From positions 372,001 through 436,000 of the forward strand of contig JACCLO010000010.1 in assembly GCA_029448655.1 (NCBI GenBank): 64,000 nucleotides of DNA, given 5' to 3'. Position numbers and translations under genes: made by a program. This stretch comes from Wolfiporia cocos. Taxonomy: Eukaryota; Basidiomycota; Agaricomycetes; Polyporales; Phaeolaceae. The notes under the pieces are model-generated. The model was not told the origin of the DNA. It saw nothing but the letters and a program-made list of their open reading frames with translations, and ran no database searches. How positions within the stretch are numbered: the first letter of the stretch is position 1; every line of letters starts with the position of its first letter. Below, in pieces: positions 46,578-58,401 of the stretch.

Positions 46578-47119
46578 TGTTACAATTTTTACCAGGTACA
46601 TTCAGATGTCCCGTTGACGCCTCACTGGATATGAGGACTTAGCGTTCAACCGCTGTACTGTGCGCTTATTATCGGAGGGGCCTCCGCTCAACCGTAGGCC
46701 CTGTTTCATGTATAACAACCCTATGCCCACTCTCTGTGTCCGCATCTCGTTCTAGCTGATATTCTGTGTCCAACCACAGTAGTTCCGTGTTTCATCTCTT
46801 GTTGCGCTCAACCGCAACGCTTCTCCTTTATTACTTATATTGTTAGCCCGACGGACTTAATAGTAGTAGTACCAAAGACACTATGACCCCGATTAACGGA
46901 CCACAGTATATAACCTGATGTAAATATCGGTCAAGTTCCTCAGCTCGACCTTGTTGAATTCAAGGATCTTATACTCGTTCTCAAAGGCTTGAGCAATTAA
47001 GCCTGCAGCTTGTATATCGACGCTCTGACTCAGAAGAGTCTGACGGGTAGTGCGCTACTCGATACGCTGAGTAACTCGACTTAGTTATTTTGCATTGAAC
47101 GGATATTCGATCCGTAACA
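46578..47119 (-). mobile_element. Solo LTR, family C, nested in another family-C LTR
   Basis: 542 bp, TGTTAC...GTAACA, perfect duplication ATGAG (46573-46577 and 47120-47124). Same orientation as the host copy. Confidence 0.9.
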
Positions 47120-47369
47120 ATGAGGACTTAGCGTTCAACCGCTGTACCCAGCGCTCAGTTTCTAGGGGCCTCCATTCAACCGTAGGCCTTGTTTCATGTA
47201 CAACAACCCTATGCCCACTCTCCGTGTTCGCATCGCATTCTAGCTGATATTCTGTGTATAACCACAGTGGTTTTATGTTTCATCCCTTGTTGCACTCAAC
47301 CGCAACACTTCTCCTTTATTACTTATATCGTTAGCCCAACGGACTTAATAGTAGCAGTACCAGGGACAC

Positions 47370-48351
47370 TGTCACAGATTTGGGACATAGCATATTTTTC
47401 CGCGTATTATAGCACATAATCTGGCCTTATACAAGCCTCTACGAAGTTATCCGGGACTTATCCCACCATGCCGCACCTGCCGAGGTATTATAACGGAACC
47501 TTACGGCCGAATAGGCCTTAACACACACATGACCAGAGTCTAGAGTCCACAAGTCGACCAGGCTCTCTACGTCAGCGAGCGCCACTCGCATAATAATGGC
47601 AACATGGCACAACAGCTGAATAAGCTTCCGCCACCATCGGTCTATTACGCTGAGAAGCCTAACGACCAACACATGCATCACCGGGACTTCCTAAGCTCCG
47701 TGCTTCTCTCAACAGCACACGCTTCTATCACCGGCACTATGCAACCCCCAGACTTCCCGTCACCGGCACAGTCCTACCTCCGGGCTTCTAGCCCCGGCAA
47801 TGCGCAACCGACGTGCTTCTCACACCGGCGTTGCCATATCTCCGAGCTAGCCGCAAGGCCTCGCTCCCACGCCATCACCGGTCCGATCATATCACCGGCT
47901 TCTGGCATTCCACTCGGGCTTCTCGGCCTGAGTCATCAAGGGCCTGGCGAATAGCCATAGTCCCTCAAGGTACCGGTACAACCGGCCTTCCATATACCCG
48001 GGCTGCGCCCGCGTTCCACATGTCCACCGCAAGGTGACACCACCGCTCTCTTTATCCCTATTGGCCCGGCCATTACTGGCCGCCCCACGGTCTTTGTAGA
48101 GTAGCGTACACGTCAGCACACGCCGTTAGGGCGCACTGACCTTCCTTTAGGGCGGACACACTAGTTAGTAGCACGTGATCCTACCCTGTACATATTTAAG
48201 ACCAGAGCTTGACGCTCTGATATCTTAGTTCTATTCTTCTCGGCAGCCGCCGTAGAAGCTATCTCAACCTCTGCTGCTTGCTATCTGACCCCTCACCGCC
48301 TATCTGAGTAAGACCTACAAGGTGGTGAGTCCCACAAGTTAGCTTGTGTCA
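47370..48351 (+). mobile_element. Solo LTR, family B, nested in family C
   Basis: 982 bp, TGTCACAG...TGTGTCA, perfect duplication GACAC (47365-47369 and 48352-48356). The longest family-B copy; about 47640-47960 has an extra stretch with repeated CACCGG-type units. It retains GGCCATTACTGGCC (about 48066), a CATATTTAAG TATA-like box and the hairpin CAGAGC...GCTCTG (48203-48219). Confidence 0.88.
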
Positions 48352-48600
48352 GACACTATGACCCCGATTAACAGACCGTAGTATATAACCTGATGTAAAT
48401 ACCGGTTGAGTTCCTCAGCTCGACCTTGTTGAATTACAAGGATCTTATACTCGTTCTCAAAGGCTTGAGCAATTAAGCCTGCAGCTTGTATATCGACGCT
48501 CTGACTCAGAAGAGTCCGACGAGCAGTGCGCTGCTCAATACACTGAGTAACTCGACTTAGTTATTTTGCGTTGAATGGATATTCGATCCGTAACAGAGGG

Positions 48601-50741
48601 TGATAGGTGAGCCTTTGATTTTCTGTGACAAGCAGTGTGCACAAAAGTCTGCATGACAAGTCACAATATGGTCACAAGGGGTCACGTGTCATAAATCTCA
48701 AGGTCTTGTGGGAATGCATTACAATGTGTTACAATGACCGGATTTGGGTAGAGCATTAGAACACAATGTGTCACAAGACAAAATACTGCAATGCTATTCC
48801 AATGGTAAGCTGAGCATTCCAATGGCAATCCAACAATACCATTGGCCAATCATTAGGTCCATGTGACAACTCATTCCAATGCAGGCCAAGGCATTCCAAC
48901 ATGTACCAACTGATGTGGTTCATTATAGCATGGAGCTCAAAAATGAATGGCTCTTTCCCACTCTTTCCCATGCCGATTAGATTAGAGCTATTTGTGCTAT
49001 CTAATCTAGACTTGTCATCTTTATACTATTATCTTGTCATTATCATATCTTCCAGTGGCAACGACTTGCTAAGTTTACTCAATATGCATCACTATATACT
49101 GCTTACTTTGAAGGTAGGTTCACTTTATTGCTTGATTCTATTGGGATTTGATCTATGATACTGTACAAATATAGTAATTATTGAGTGCTATGCTTTACAA
49201 AATGAGTTATATGGTCTTCACTAGCACAGATTTGTGAATATCATATTAACCATGCAACCCTTACTTCCATTCCCTAGGCAAGCTCACCACTCACCACTCT
49301 TTCACTGCTACCAGTGCTGCCAAGCTGTGCCCACCTTGTCACTAAGGGCAGCAGGTGGCCTGTCCCCCTCCCCATCCCCCTTCAGCACTGCCCTCCCACC
49401 CTTTCCTGCCCTCACATCTGAGCCCCTCCCTGCCCATGTGTCTGCCCATAAGACAGGCATCCACTCTGCACCCCAGTGCTTTCTGTCCCTCTCCTCCACC
49501 CCCCATCCCCAACCCCTCTGGCCATGTGAGGCCTCACTCTAGTAGCTTGGACACTGGTGTGTATGGCACACCCATGGGCCCTGGTGGATCCCCACCCTCT
49601 AAGTGCCAGCACAGCAACCATGATGCTGCCTCATGCCACTACAGCATCTTGGTACGTCACTGACCTCACTGTATGCATGCCACACCTGACCACCTGCAGC
49701 TGTCGCACTCATCCCCATACATGTACATGAACAGCCACCACAAGCAGCAGCCGCTCATCCCCATGCACCACATGGCCAGCAATAGCATGCTCACCTTGCA
49801 CCTGTACTACTCAGTGTCACAGCAGCCACCCTCATACTTGTGCCATGAGGATGCTGCGCAGATTTGCTACACTGACACCTTGGGCCACCCTGCCCACCAA
49901 TACACCAACTGCTATGGCCAGTGGCATGGCTGCTCAACCTCATGCTCATGCTTCCACTCATGCTCCCACAGCCACAGCAGCTCCATGAGCCTGGTTGAGA
50001 TGCTGCTTGAGGTGACCATGGGCACCTTTCTCCTCAATTCACACTGACATTGGCTGATGTCCCCACAGGTGGCACCTTCAACACTGTGCTGAGGGCTGAG
50101 AGCTGCTTCCTGCTCTCCATCTTCAATCACTCAGACAACCATGTCTCTGTCCTCTTCAATGAGGCCAGTGAGTTTACACAGATGCCTCATGCACACCATT
50201 GACCCCTGACATTGTGCACAGGTCACCACATCGTGATGCAGTACCTGTAATTTGCAATCAAGGGGCACATTCCTGTCACCAGTGACACACTGCCCAACAT
50301 AAATAGGAGTGACACACTGCCCAACATAAACAGGAGTGATACACAGCCTGCACACTGTCCCTGCACCCACCCTCATTTTAAGAATTTGCTCAAGGAGTCC
50401 AACCCGCTTGCTTGCTCCTGCAGTGTGTCATCCTCTGTGCATGGTGCATCACTGGGCCAAGGTGTAGCAAGCAGCATGGATCTGATGTGTAAGTGGTCAG
50501 TGCTCAATGGCTCACAGTGGGATGAGGGATGGACCATTGACTGCCCCCTCATTGCAAACCTCATGCACTCATGTGCCTCAAGGTTGTTGGGCCTGTATGC
50601 AAGTGTGTGTGTCACCATGCTCTCAGTGAGCTCAAAGCTGCACATTGGCAGTCATTAGGTGCCATACATAGCAGCAGGTGAGATACATGGGGCATGGGCT
50701 GCCTTCCATGCTGCCTGCAGGTGCTCTTACCGCTTGAACAG
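48601..50741. other. Strongly CpG-depleted unassigned sequence
   Basis: I see no CG dinucleotide at all in 49261-49620 although the segment is GC-rich. Open frames at 49234-49542, 49673-50047 and 50386-50658 (+) look like remnants of one decayed coding region (Met/His/Ser-rich, with several stops between), but no transposase family is recognisable. 50298-50340 has a tandem repeat of GTGACACACTGCCCAACATA-type units. Confidence 0.5.
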
Positions 50742-51349
50742 TGACACAGAAACCTTCCGTGCTACCCACCCCAGCAGGGAACCCCTATATCCTATATCTA
50801 AACACCCCAAAGCCCCCAGTCCTCCATAAGGTGGAGAATGTAAGGGCACTCCTATTGAGGAGTCCCGCCATAGAGTCAGAAGTGCCACCCCATGAGTGCG
50901 ATGGCGTGCCCCCAGACTAGCAAGTAAGGGAAATAAAGACTAGAATGCAATGAATAGAAGCCCCCACACCCAAGTAGGATGCAGACGGCGTTCAGTGTCG
51001 ACTCGTGGAGGCATGCAGCAGAGGGATAGTAAGAGGTGACCAGGGGACACGCCCCCTAGGCCAAAATCTTAAGCTTGAGGGGTAACCTCAAGCGTTGCCT
51101 GTATATATACATGTAGGGATCCACTAGCTAAGACCTTTTGTCTACCCTAAAGAGATGGTCTGTGTGGCGTGTGGGTCATGTGCTTACAGGTAACTAGGTA
51201 ATGTGCTGCTCAAGATGCTACAATGTGACCATTTGAGAACGAGATAAGATAAAGCTTATCTACCTATGCATGTGCTGTCCTGCAGATGGTCTAACAAGCC
51301 TAAAAATCGATATAGAAAGCGCAAAAAAGTGCCACAATTTCTTGGAACA
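50742..51349 (-). mobile_element. Solo LTR, family B
   Basis: 608 bp, TGACACAG...TTGGAACA, perfect duplication AACAG (50737-50741 and 51350-51354). The TATA-like CATGTATATATAC on the - strand is followed by the hairpin GCTTGAGG...CCTCAAGC (51073-51093) and a GGGGGCGTGTCCCC element. Its length matches the copy at 11584-12188. Confidence 0.88.
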
Positions 51350-51354
51350 AACAG

Positions 51355-52009
51355 CACATTGCATGCATGAGGCATGCACATCCATGCACCAGGCTGCCAT
51401 GAACCCTCACAGCACCATCTTTGATGCAGAAGTGTCTCATTGGCTGGAGATACAAGTGAGGACTGTCGCATATGGTGCCACCATTCAGGCTGCTGTCCTC
51501 ACTGGTCAGACCTTGGACAAGACTACCAACCTGCTCCTTCTTCTCAATGTTGCTCCTCTTTTTCTTGGTGTCACCATGCAGGCATTAGTAGTGTAGATAT
51601 CACCGGAGTCCCTCTCAGAATTTCTGATGTATATGCTGTACAATATTGCAGAATGTATTAAAATGCATCTGCATTGGCTAACATCCTGCTCTTGTGCTGA
51701 CCTGCAGGAGCCACTGATGTTGCAGATGCCACGACTGCTGTCTCTGCAGATATGCCACCCTGCTTGTGTTTTGACATTGTTTGACACATGCTACAACCTA
51801 AGACACACACCCGGGGGAAGGGGGCTCACACAAAGGCGCCTTCCTGGTCTGGGGCATCAAGGCTGAAGAGGCAAAGACAAATCTGAGGTTCGCTCAAGAC
51901 TGTCAGCCAATTATATAGAATTCTACTGTTTGTACATATTATGCTGAGCAGCTGGTAAGGGCGCTGGCATGTGCTAATTGGTCTAGCTACAGGGCCAGTA
52001 TGGTATCAG
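51355..52009. other. CpG-poor remnant plus dispersed repeat copy 2
   Basis: 51355-51780 contains a decayed open frame (51270-51596) with no recognisable family. 51778-51908 is the second copy of the repeat at 9162-9295. 51909-52009 leads into the family-D repeat. Confidence 0.45.
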
Positions 52010-52301
52010 AGTGCAGGAGCATCTGTGATGTATGTCCATGGTGATGTAGCGGGTACAGCCTGGATCGGAATGGGTTACCAATCTGTCAGGTGCGATTGGT
52101 GGTTCTCGTTGATCAGGTGTTTGCCGGTAATGGCGGGGTTCTATGTCCGTGATCGGGTTCCTAGCGTTGATTGGGACTGGTGCCGGTAATGGTGGGGTTA
52201 GCAGTCCATGATCGGTGATGTAGCTAGTGATTGTGGACTGGCCGGTAATGGCCTTGGATGATCGAGCATGATTGGCTGTGATCAGTGATGTCATGGCCTG
52301 T

Positions 52302-53008
52302 GAGGGACTTCAGTCAATTATCTTAATCTGCCAACTACCCTTTGCTTAAGAAATTGCAGTTGCGAGCTAGATTCGCATGCAGATTCATCTGCTAGCTGCG
52401 GCAGATTAATCTACTGTGACAATAAAATGGTACATTCAAAATTCGAACCAAGGACCTTAGCACAAATGAGAATAACAGCATCGCAGCATACATTAGCCAA
52501 CTGAGCTACAGTGCAACTAGTGTCTGCCCCATTTTAAGCAATATATAGAGTATTTTGTAAACTTCATTTTCGCAGTTTAACATCTTCCATAACACAAATA
52601 CAAATGAATCTGCCTCTAAAGACCTGTGATTCCAGTGTATTCAGCTTTCCCATGGTGAGTTGCTCCAGGTCAAGCATGGTAAATCAAGCTACCACTATCA
52701 TTGATTTCTTTATGCTTGTTGTAGCAGTTAGTTGCCTTGATGATCTGCGGAAATTGTTTGTATTATATATATTTTGATTGGTCATTGCTGACTGTTGTCA
52801 CTATGGCTCAGTTGGCTAATTATGCTGCGACGCTCTTATTCTCATCTGTGCTAAGGTCCTTGGTTCGAATCCTGGATGTACCATTTTATTGTCACAGTAG
52901 ATTAATCTGCTGCAGCTAGCAGATTAATCTGCGTGCGAATCTAGCTCGCAACTGCGATTTCTTAAGCAAAGAGTAGTTGGCAGATTAAGATAATTGACTG
53001 AAACTCTA
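52302..53008 (-). mobile_element. tRNA-armed foldback element, copy 3
   Basis: 707 bp in reverse orientation (GAGGGACTTCAGTCAATTATC ... GATAATTGACTGAAACTCTA), with a perfect 8-bp duplication TGGCCTGT (52294-52301 and 53009-53016). Both arms keep tRNA-like sequences (right arm TGGCTCAGTTGG and GGTTCGAATCC). The central open frame is partly conserved. Confidence 0.9.
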
Positions 53009-53237
53009 TGGCCTGTGACTGGTAGGGTTCTCAGCCATACAGGGCCTGCCCATGGTTGGTGTTCCTCATAGACTAGGGTGCTGTGGAGTTTAAGGCCTTC
53101 TGTGGACCATTGTCCATATTGTACATAGTCCGTGCCAGTAATGGTGTGTAGTCCATGGTCAGTAATGACTGTGTAGCCTGTAATGGCTGTAGCTTGTGGA
53201 GACGGGAGGCATAGGGTTCGGTTGGTTGGGGGGACAT

Positions 53238-53948
53238 TGTTACAGGTCGAATACCCGTTCGTATATCTGAGTCGTGAATATAGATTGTTGTTCTGCACGT
53301 AGGCACATCACCATGTGCAAGGCAAATACTTGTTAGATGCCTTCAAGTCCTAGGTGAAGTTCCTAGGAGATCGTTCAATATCCAATACATGTTAGAGGAT
53401 ATAATCTGTTCAGGTGCAAGTCAAATAAAATATAGGACTCGCCTAAGTCCAAGAAGTCAATGAGCACTTCGAGGACTTAGTCGTTCAGTTGCTCGAGCGA
53501 GAAATACTGAGCATAGTTTCCTACATTTGAGAACGAGTATAAGACTTCTTGTTTGTACAACAAGGTCGAGCTGAAGAGCTTCGACAGTAAGTACATGAGT
53601 TTATATACTACGCTGGGTTTTAGGGGTCAAGTCCGTCCCAGATGTCACCGCTACTATCTACACTATAGTACCAAACATTTGATAGGTATGTAGTGATATA
53701 TCTGAAATGATAGATAGGAATGATGATGGCAGTTGAACGCCATCTATCAGCTAGCAAATGATAAATATGAAACGAGGGCAGAGTTGGATCTGCTAAAGGT
53801 GAAATGCGCCCTATACACTAGTACAACTGGGGATGCACCCAGTAGAGTCACAAGTAGCCAGGGGAGTTGGCTGTGCAACAAGTCCCTGTATCGTATTTGC
53901 CCAATGGTGAGTTCTGCCAGCATTTTAAAAATCAAAATTACCGTAACA
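53238..53948 (+). mobile_element. Solo LTR, family A, copy 2
   Basis: 711 bp, TGTTAC...GTAACA, perfect duplication GACAT (53233-53237 and 53949-53953). The start carries the inverted repeat GGTCGAATACCCGTTCG. Very similar to the copies at 9451 and 57691. Confidence 0.92.
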
Positions 53949-54309
53949 GACATGTATTGGCAGTCCTAGCTGGGAGTCTTGGATGGCCATGCTGGGTTTG
54001 TCGAGCTAAGATGGGGTGTCGAGCCAGTGAGTGATGGGGCATACTGGCAGCAGATGGCTTGGCTGGGTTAGGTATGCTGCCTGGCTCATAGTGCTCTTGT
54101 TGTGCTCGTATGGCTTCCACGACTGGGTCCTGGTCTGTATGGACTAGGAATAGGGTTCTGGGCATGGCTGGTGATGCAGGTGGCTAGTGTCCATGATGGT
54201 TCATGTGTGGGGCTTGGATCTAGCTGAGGCATCAGGTTCCAGCTTCAGGGGTGCTCTTGATGATCGGAAAAGGTACTGTGCCTAAAGGCTTGAAATCAGC
54301 ATGTGACAT

Positions 54310-56300
54310 TGTTAACAGAAATTGGATGGTCAAGATTTTGACCTGAATGATATCTCAAGCTCTGACAGTGAGGACCATTTGAACACTGATCACTCCAAGT
54401 CAGGTGGTGAGGTGGGGCCAATCACCATTCCTGGTGATGATGCAAGCATTAAGGTCTTGAGAGAGGTGCATTTCCATGCAGCTACTGTCAGTACTGTGAG
54501 TCATGAGTGTATACAATGTGCACCAGGCCATAGCCACTGATCAGCTAGCTTATGGGAAGCAACTTACAGGAAGCAATGCAATGAGATCCATAAGTTCAAG
54601 GCTGAGCTGGCTATGCTGAAGGGTAAATAGCTCTCAAATGCAAAATCTGCAACACTGTCAAGTCAGGATGACTGTATCACCTATCTGGGTCCCAAGTACT
54701 CTTACCGTATCTGTCCTTGGGTCAGTGAAACACTCTTCTGGGTTGTGGAGTGACCCACTATTGACCTGACAAGGTCAGAGAGGTATGCTTCCAGTACTGT
54801 GGAGGGTTGCACCATGCTCCAGGAAGATGTGCTTGCTGCAGAACTTTTTGATCTTGTCCTGGAGGACCTACACTACATGATGAAGGAAACAGACCACTTC
54901 AGATCTGTTGTAATTTATATTAAATTAGCTCATTTGATTGGTTACTCATATGCTCCTGTCCATTTGTAGTTCTCATCAGCCCTTGACAGTGCACATCATC
55001 ACATGATGCTTACTGTCCGGAGAGTAGCTGCGCAGATCTTTAAGCTCAATTTCAGTGCAAAGGCATCCAATCATATCACAATCATACACCTGCAGGAATT
55101 ACTCAAGACAAATCCTACTGACCAGAAGTACTCTCCATTTGCACCTGTTTTGTATCCTATTGGCCATGATGGCCATTGCATTTTAGACTCTGCCCTCTTG
55201 TTTCAGAGTGAGGAAGTTGCTTTAGTAAGTGCCTATCATTTGATATAGAACCAATTTGCACTCAACTGGATAATGCATGTAAGTCCTTAAAGTTGTGATT
55301 AATGGACCTGCATCCCTGGATGGCACCAAGAATTGCTGTCACAGAATACCCAGTGGGGGGTTCTACGACGTCCCTCGTTTGTATTGCAAAGGCGCCCCTA
55401 GGTGCGGGGCTAACTCCTTTCTTCCTTACGCTCCTCCACGTCGTGCCTCGTATCTCTTACTAGACCACCTGACCTACTAGATTAGCACTGTAGGGTAGTG
55501 CGCGCTTCCGGCACTCACATTATGGTCACACTCGTTACATGTTACGTTACGGTAGTTACATAGTCATGTGCTCTCTTAGTTACAGCACACAGGCCCATAC
55601 TTTAGGGTGGCTATTACTGGCCAGCTATCCATGTATAAGTATGACAGAATGAGGACTTACATCCTCATTCCTAAGATTCTTGACAATGGGGCTTGCCCCC
55701 CTTTCTTCTTGCTTTGTTTGATGCTGGCATGCAACAGCTCTGGCACTCTCTCCCTCTCACACTTGCTTGTCTGGTATGTCGACTTAGAGGTAGCCACACC
55801 TGCAGTTTATGCTCAACGTTACCTCTGCTGGACGCACTGGTGCACTATGGGCATTATGTGCCCCCCGTCCTTGTAGGCTGGTCACACAGACTTGTAAGTC
55901 TGTGTCACTTGCAATAGTGCAAAAGCTGCAGCCAGGAAGCATGGGATTATCTCTGTTACTCCAGCTCTAATTGCATTGGCTTGCATTGTTGTATGTCTCC
56001 TGTTTGTGATATGTATGCCTTAACACATTAATGCAAACACACCATGTCTGCTCACAGACAAGACTTTTGAGCCTATTGGCACAAATTCTGGCATAACAGA
56101 TTTTGATCTGTACAAGCAGCTGCTCATTTCCATGGTGTCCTTGCAGAGGCAAAGCCTCATTGGATGGTTTGACTCATGACACAAAACTATCACATACAAC
56201 TTATCATCAGCCTAGAGATAAGGTATGGTGCCAAATGGTTGACAAAGTCATTGGTGCTCCCCAGACAAGCACACAGAGGAGATAAGTAATGAGGGACAAG
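54310..56300 (+). pseudogene. DUF6698-like coding remnant, split by a solo LTR
   Basis: A CpG-decayed coding sequence in several frames: an acidic start (DLNDISSSDSEDH, 54322 on), a middle with LGPKYSYRICPWVSETLFW and VLEDLHYMMKETDHF, then LTVRRVAAQIFKLN, LQELLKTNPTDQKY and PVLYPIGHDGHC. After the LTR at 55337-55907 it resumes with AKAAARKHGIISVTPALIAL and TDFDLYKQLLISM. This order (a PILYP-like motif, then a GPASL motif, then a HGL..VTPA..IA motif) is what I recall of the DUF6698 family common in agaricomycete repetitive DNA. Multiple stops show it is dead. The family name is a judgement from pattern memory. Confidence 0.5.
55337..55907 (+). mobile_element. Solo LTR, family B, in the DUF6698-like remnant
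   Basis: 571 bp, TGTCACAG...CTGTGTCA; flanks ATTGC (55332-55336) and CTTGC (55908-55912) match at 4 of 5 bases. Contains GGCTATTACTGGCC, CATGTATAAG, hairpin GAATGAGG...CCTCATTC (55647-55670) and GGGGCTTGCCCCCC. Confidence 0.82.
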
Positions 56301-56449
56301 GCCCAATGCCTATGTCACAGGCTGAGTTCATTGCCTTAGCCAACAAACAGACTAGCTGTGTGACTCACCACCTGGTTCCTAAGGTGAGGGGAATGGGCAA
56401 TAAGGGGGAGCCAGTCAAGCACAAGCAGGTAGTGATAGGCTTCTGTGGC

Positions 56450-56999
56450 TGTGAGGCTAAGTCTTTACTTACAGTTTCCTCACGTCGCACCCATGTTATC
56501 TTATCAGACCATCTAACCTACTAGATTAGCGCTGTAGGGTAGCGCGCACCTCAGGTACTCACTTAACGGTCACATGTAGTGTACATAGCACCCCTAGTCA
56601 CATGCTCCTTAGTTACTGTGCACAGGCCAAGTAGTTTAGGGCTGGGCTAGTAGTATAGTCGCTCATGTATATAACGTACGCCAGAATGGGGCTTACTCCC
56701 CATTCTTGAGATTCTCGACAGCAGACCTCTGGTCCCTTTCTTCTCATTCTGCGTGATGCTGGCATGGACGGCACTGACACACTCTCTTCCTTGTACTTGC
56801 TAGTCTGTGTATGTCGACCTAGCGGTAGCTGTACCCACGCAGAGCACCTTTGGTGCTCCCGGTGGACTACTTTCAGTAGTCCCACCTGGGCAGCAGTTTA
56901 TGCGTGAAGTTCACCGCTGCTGGATGCGCTTGTGTGCTGTGGGCGTTATGTGCCCCCCGTCCTTGTAGGCCGGTCCCACAGACCCGTAAGTCTGTGTCA
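56450..56999 (+). mobile_element. Truncated family-B LTR
   Basis: Matches the last about 480 bp of the copies at 55337 and 59718, ending TCTGTGTCA at 56999; the 5' part is missing. Carries CATGTATATAA, hairpin GAATGGGG...CCCCATTC (56684-56705), and an extra palindromic insert near 56840-56890 (GCACC...GGTGC, GACTAC...GTAGTC). Confidence 0.7.
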
Positions 57000-57234
57000 C
57001 TTACCCCCAGTTCTATCCAATTTGACATTGGATTACTGCCTAACAAGCATTTTCCTCAACTCTTACTCACTCTAAGGCTTGTCTCTTATCCTCAAGCTAT
57101 TTACCCTTGACTAAGTGAGTTTGAGTTTGTGTCACCATGATAGCCCTATTAATGCCTCAGATAAGATGCAAGAAATACAGTGACCAAGACCTACTGTTCC
57201 TCATAATCAGCAGACAGTATCAGGAGTAGTGGAT

Positions 57235-57659
57235 TGTCACAGATTTATGTGGTGGCATAAGAATATACCCCCTGTCTCGAACCCAGGGTATGAGGTGTAT
57301 ACAGTTATGTGTCTTGTAGTTAGCATTGCAGCATAGTGTAATGGTAGTGCAGCTCACCCCACTTGACAGGTCACATGGACAGCACCTTGAAGTACATAGC
57401 ACATGACCTGCACTCTGGCCCCTTAAGGGCAGGTAGATAGTCATTGGTGTGCACACATGTATATAGGCCACATTGTCTGGGGATTACTCCCCAGACTTGT
57501 TATACTCGTTGTGGGGGCACATCCCCTCATTCTGCTTAACCTCTTGGCATGCTACCTCTTGGCATGCTCATCTGAGACTATGGCCTACTGTCCCGTTCAA
57601 TGGCATGAAGGTCTTATCAAGGTCTTAGGGTTAATAGTACATAATGTCAGCTTGTGACA
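57235..57659 (+). mobile_element. Solo LTR, family B, short form
   Basis: 425 bp, TGTCACAG...TTGTGACA, perfect duplication TGGAT (57230-57234 and 57660-57664). Contains an antisense T-arm-like CTGTCTCGAACCCAGG, an A-box-like ATAGTGTAATGGTAGTGC, CATGTATATAGG, and hairpin GTCTGGGG...CCCCAGAC (57475-57496). Confidence 0.88.
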
Positions 57660-57690
57660 TGGATATAGTAGCTGTTTCACATAGTCTGCA

Positions 57691-58401
57691 TGTTACGGGT
57701 CGAATACCCGTTCGTATATTCGAGTTGCGAATATAGATCGTTCTTCTGCACGTAGGCACGTTGCCGTGTGCAAGGCAAATACTCGTTAGATGCCTTCAAG
57801 ACCTAGGTGATGCTCCTAGGGGATCGTTTAATATCCAATACACATTAGAGGATATAATCTTGTTCAAGTGCGAGTCCGATAGAATATAGGACTCGTCTAA
57901 GTCCGAGAAGTCAATGTGCACTTCGAGGACTTAGTCATCTGGTTGCTCGAGTGAGAAATACTGAGTGTAGTTTCCTACGTTTGAGAACGGGTATAAGACT
58001 TCTTGTTTGTACAACAAGGTCGAGCTGAGGAGCTTCGACAGTAAGTACATGAGTTTATATACTACGCTGGGTTTTAGGGGTCGAGTCCATCCCAGATGTC
58101 ACCGCTACTATCTACACTATGGTACCAAACATTTGATAGGTATGTAGTGATATATCCGAAATGATAGATAGGAATGATGATGGTGGTTGAACACCATCTG
58201 TCAGCTAGTTAATGATAGAGATGAAACAATGGCAGAGTTGGATCTGCTAAAGGTGAAACACACCCTATATGCTAGTACAACTGGGGATATGCCCAGTGGA
58301 GTCACGAGTAGCCAGGGGGTTGATTGTGCAACAAGTCCCTGTATCGTATTCGCCCGGTGGTGAGTTCTGTCAGCGTTCAAAATTTCGAAATAACCGTAAC
58401 A
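57691..58401 (+). mobile_element. Solo LTR, family A, copy 3
   Basis: 711 bp, TGTTAC...GTAACA, perfect duplication CTGCA (57686-57690 and 58402-58406). It lies at the edge of the Plavaka-like remnant. Confidence 0.92.

Larger units (their letters stand above)
46519..48595 (-). mobile_element. Solo LTR, family C, outer layer of a triple nest
   Basis: TGTTAC...GTAACA with a perfect 5-bp duplication GAGGG (46514-46518 and 48596-48600). Its own sequence is 46519-46577, 47125-47369 and 48357-48595, adding up to 543 bp, the same as the uninterrupted inner copy. It is split by a second family-C LTR and by a family-B LTR. Confidence 0.9.
52010..54309. repeat. Family-D repeat, copy 2, split by two insertions
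   Basis: Homologous to 14193-15056. The host sequence lies at about 52010-52301, 53009-53237 and 53949-54309, about 870 bp in all, ending TGTGACA. It is interrupted by a foldback element (52302-53008) and a family-A solo LTR (53238-53948). Confidence 0.7.

Noticed and set aside
50298..50340. CRISPR-like array
   Set aside because: Only two tandem units in a CpG-decayed eukaryotic repeat region; no spacer pattern or cas genes.
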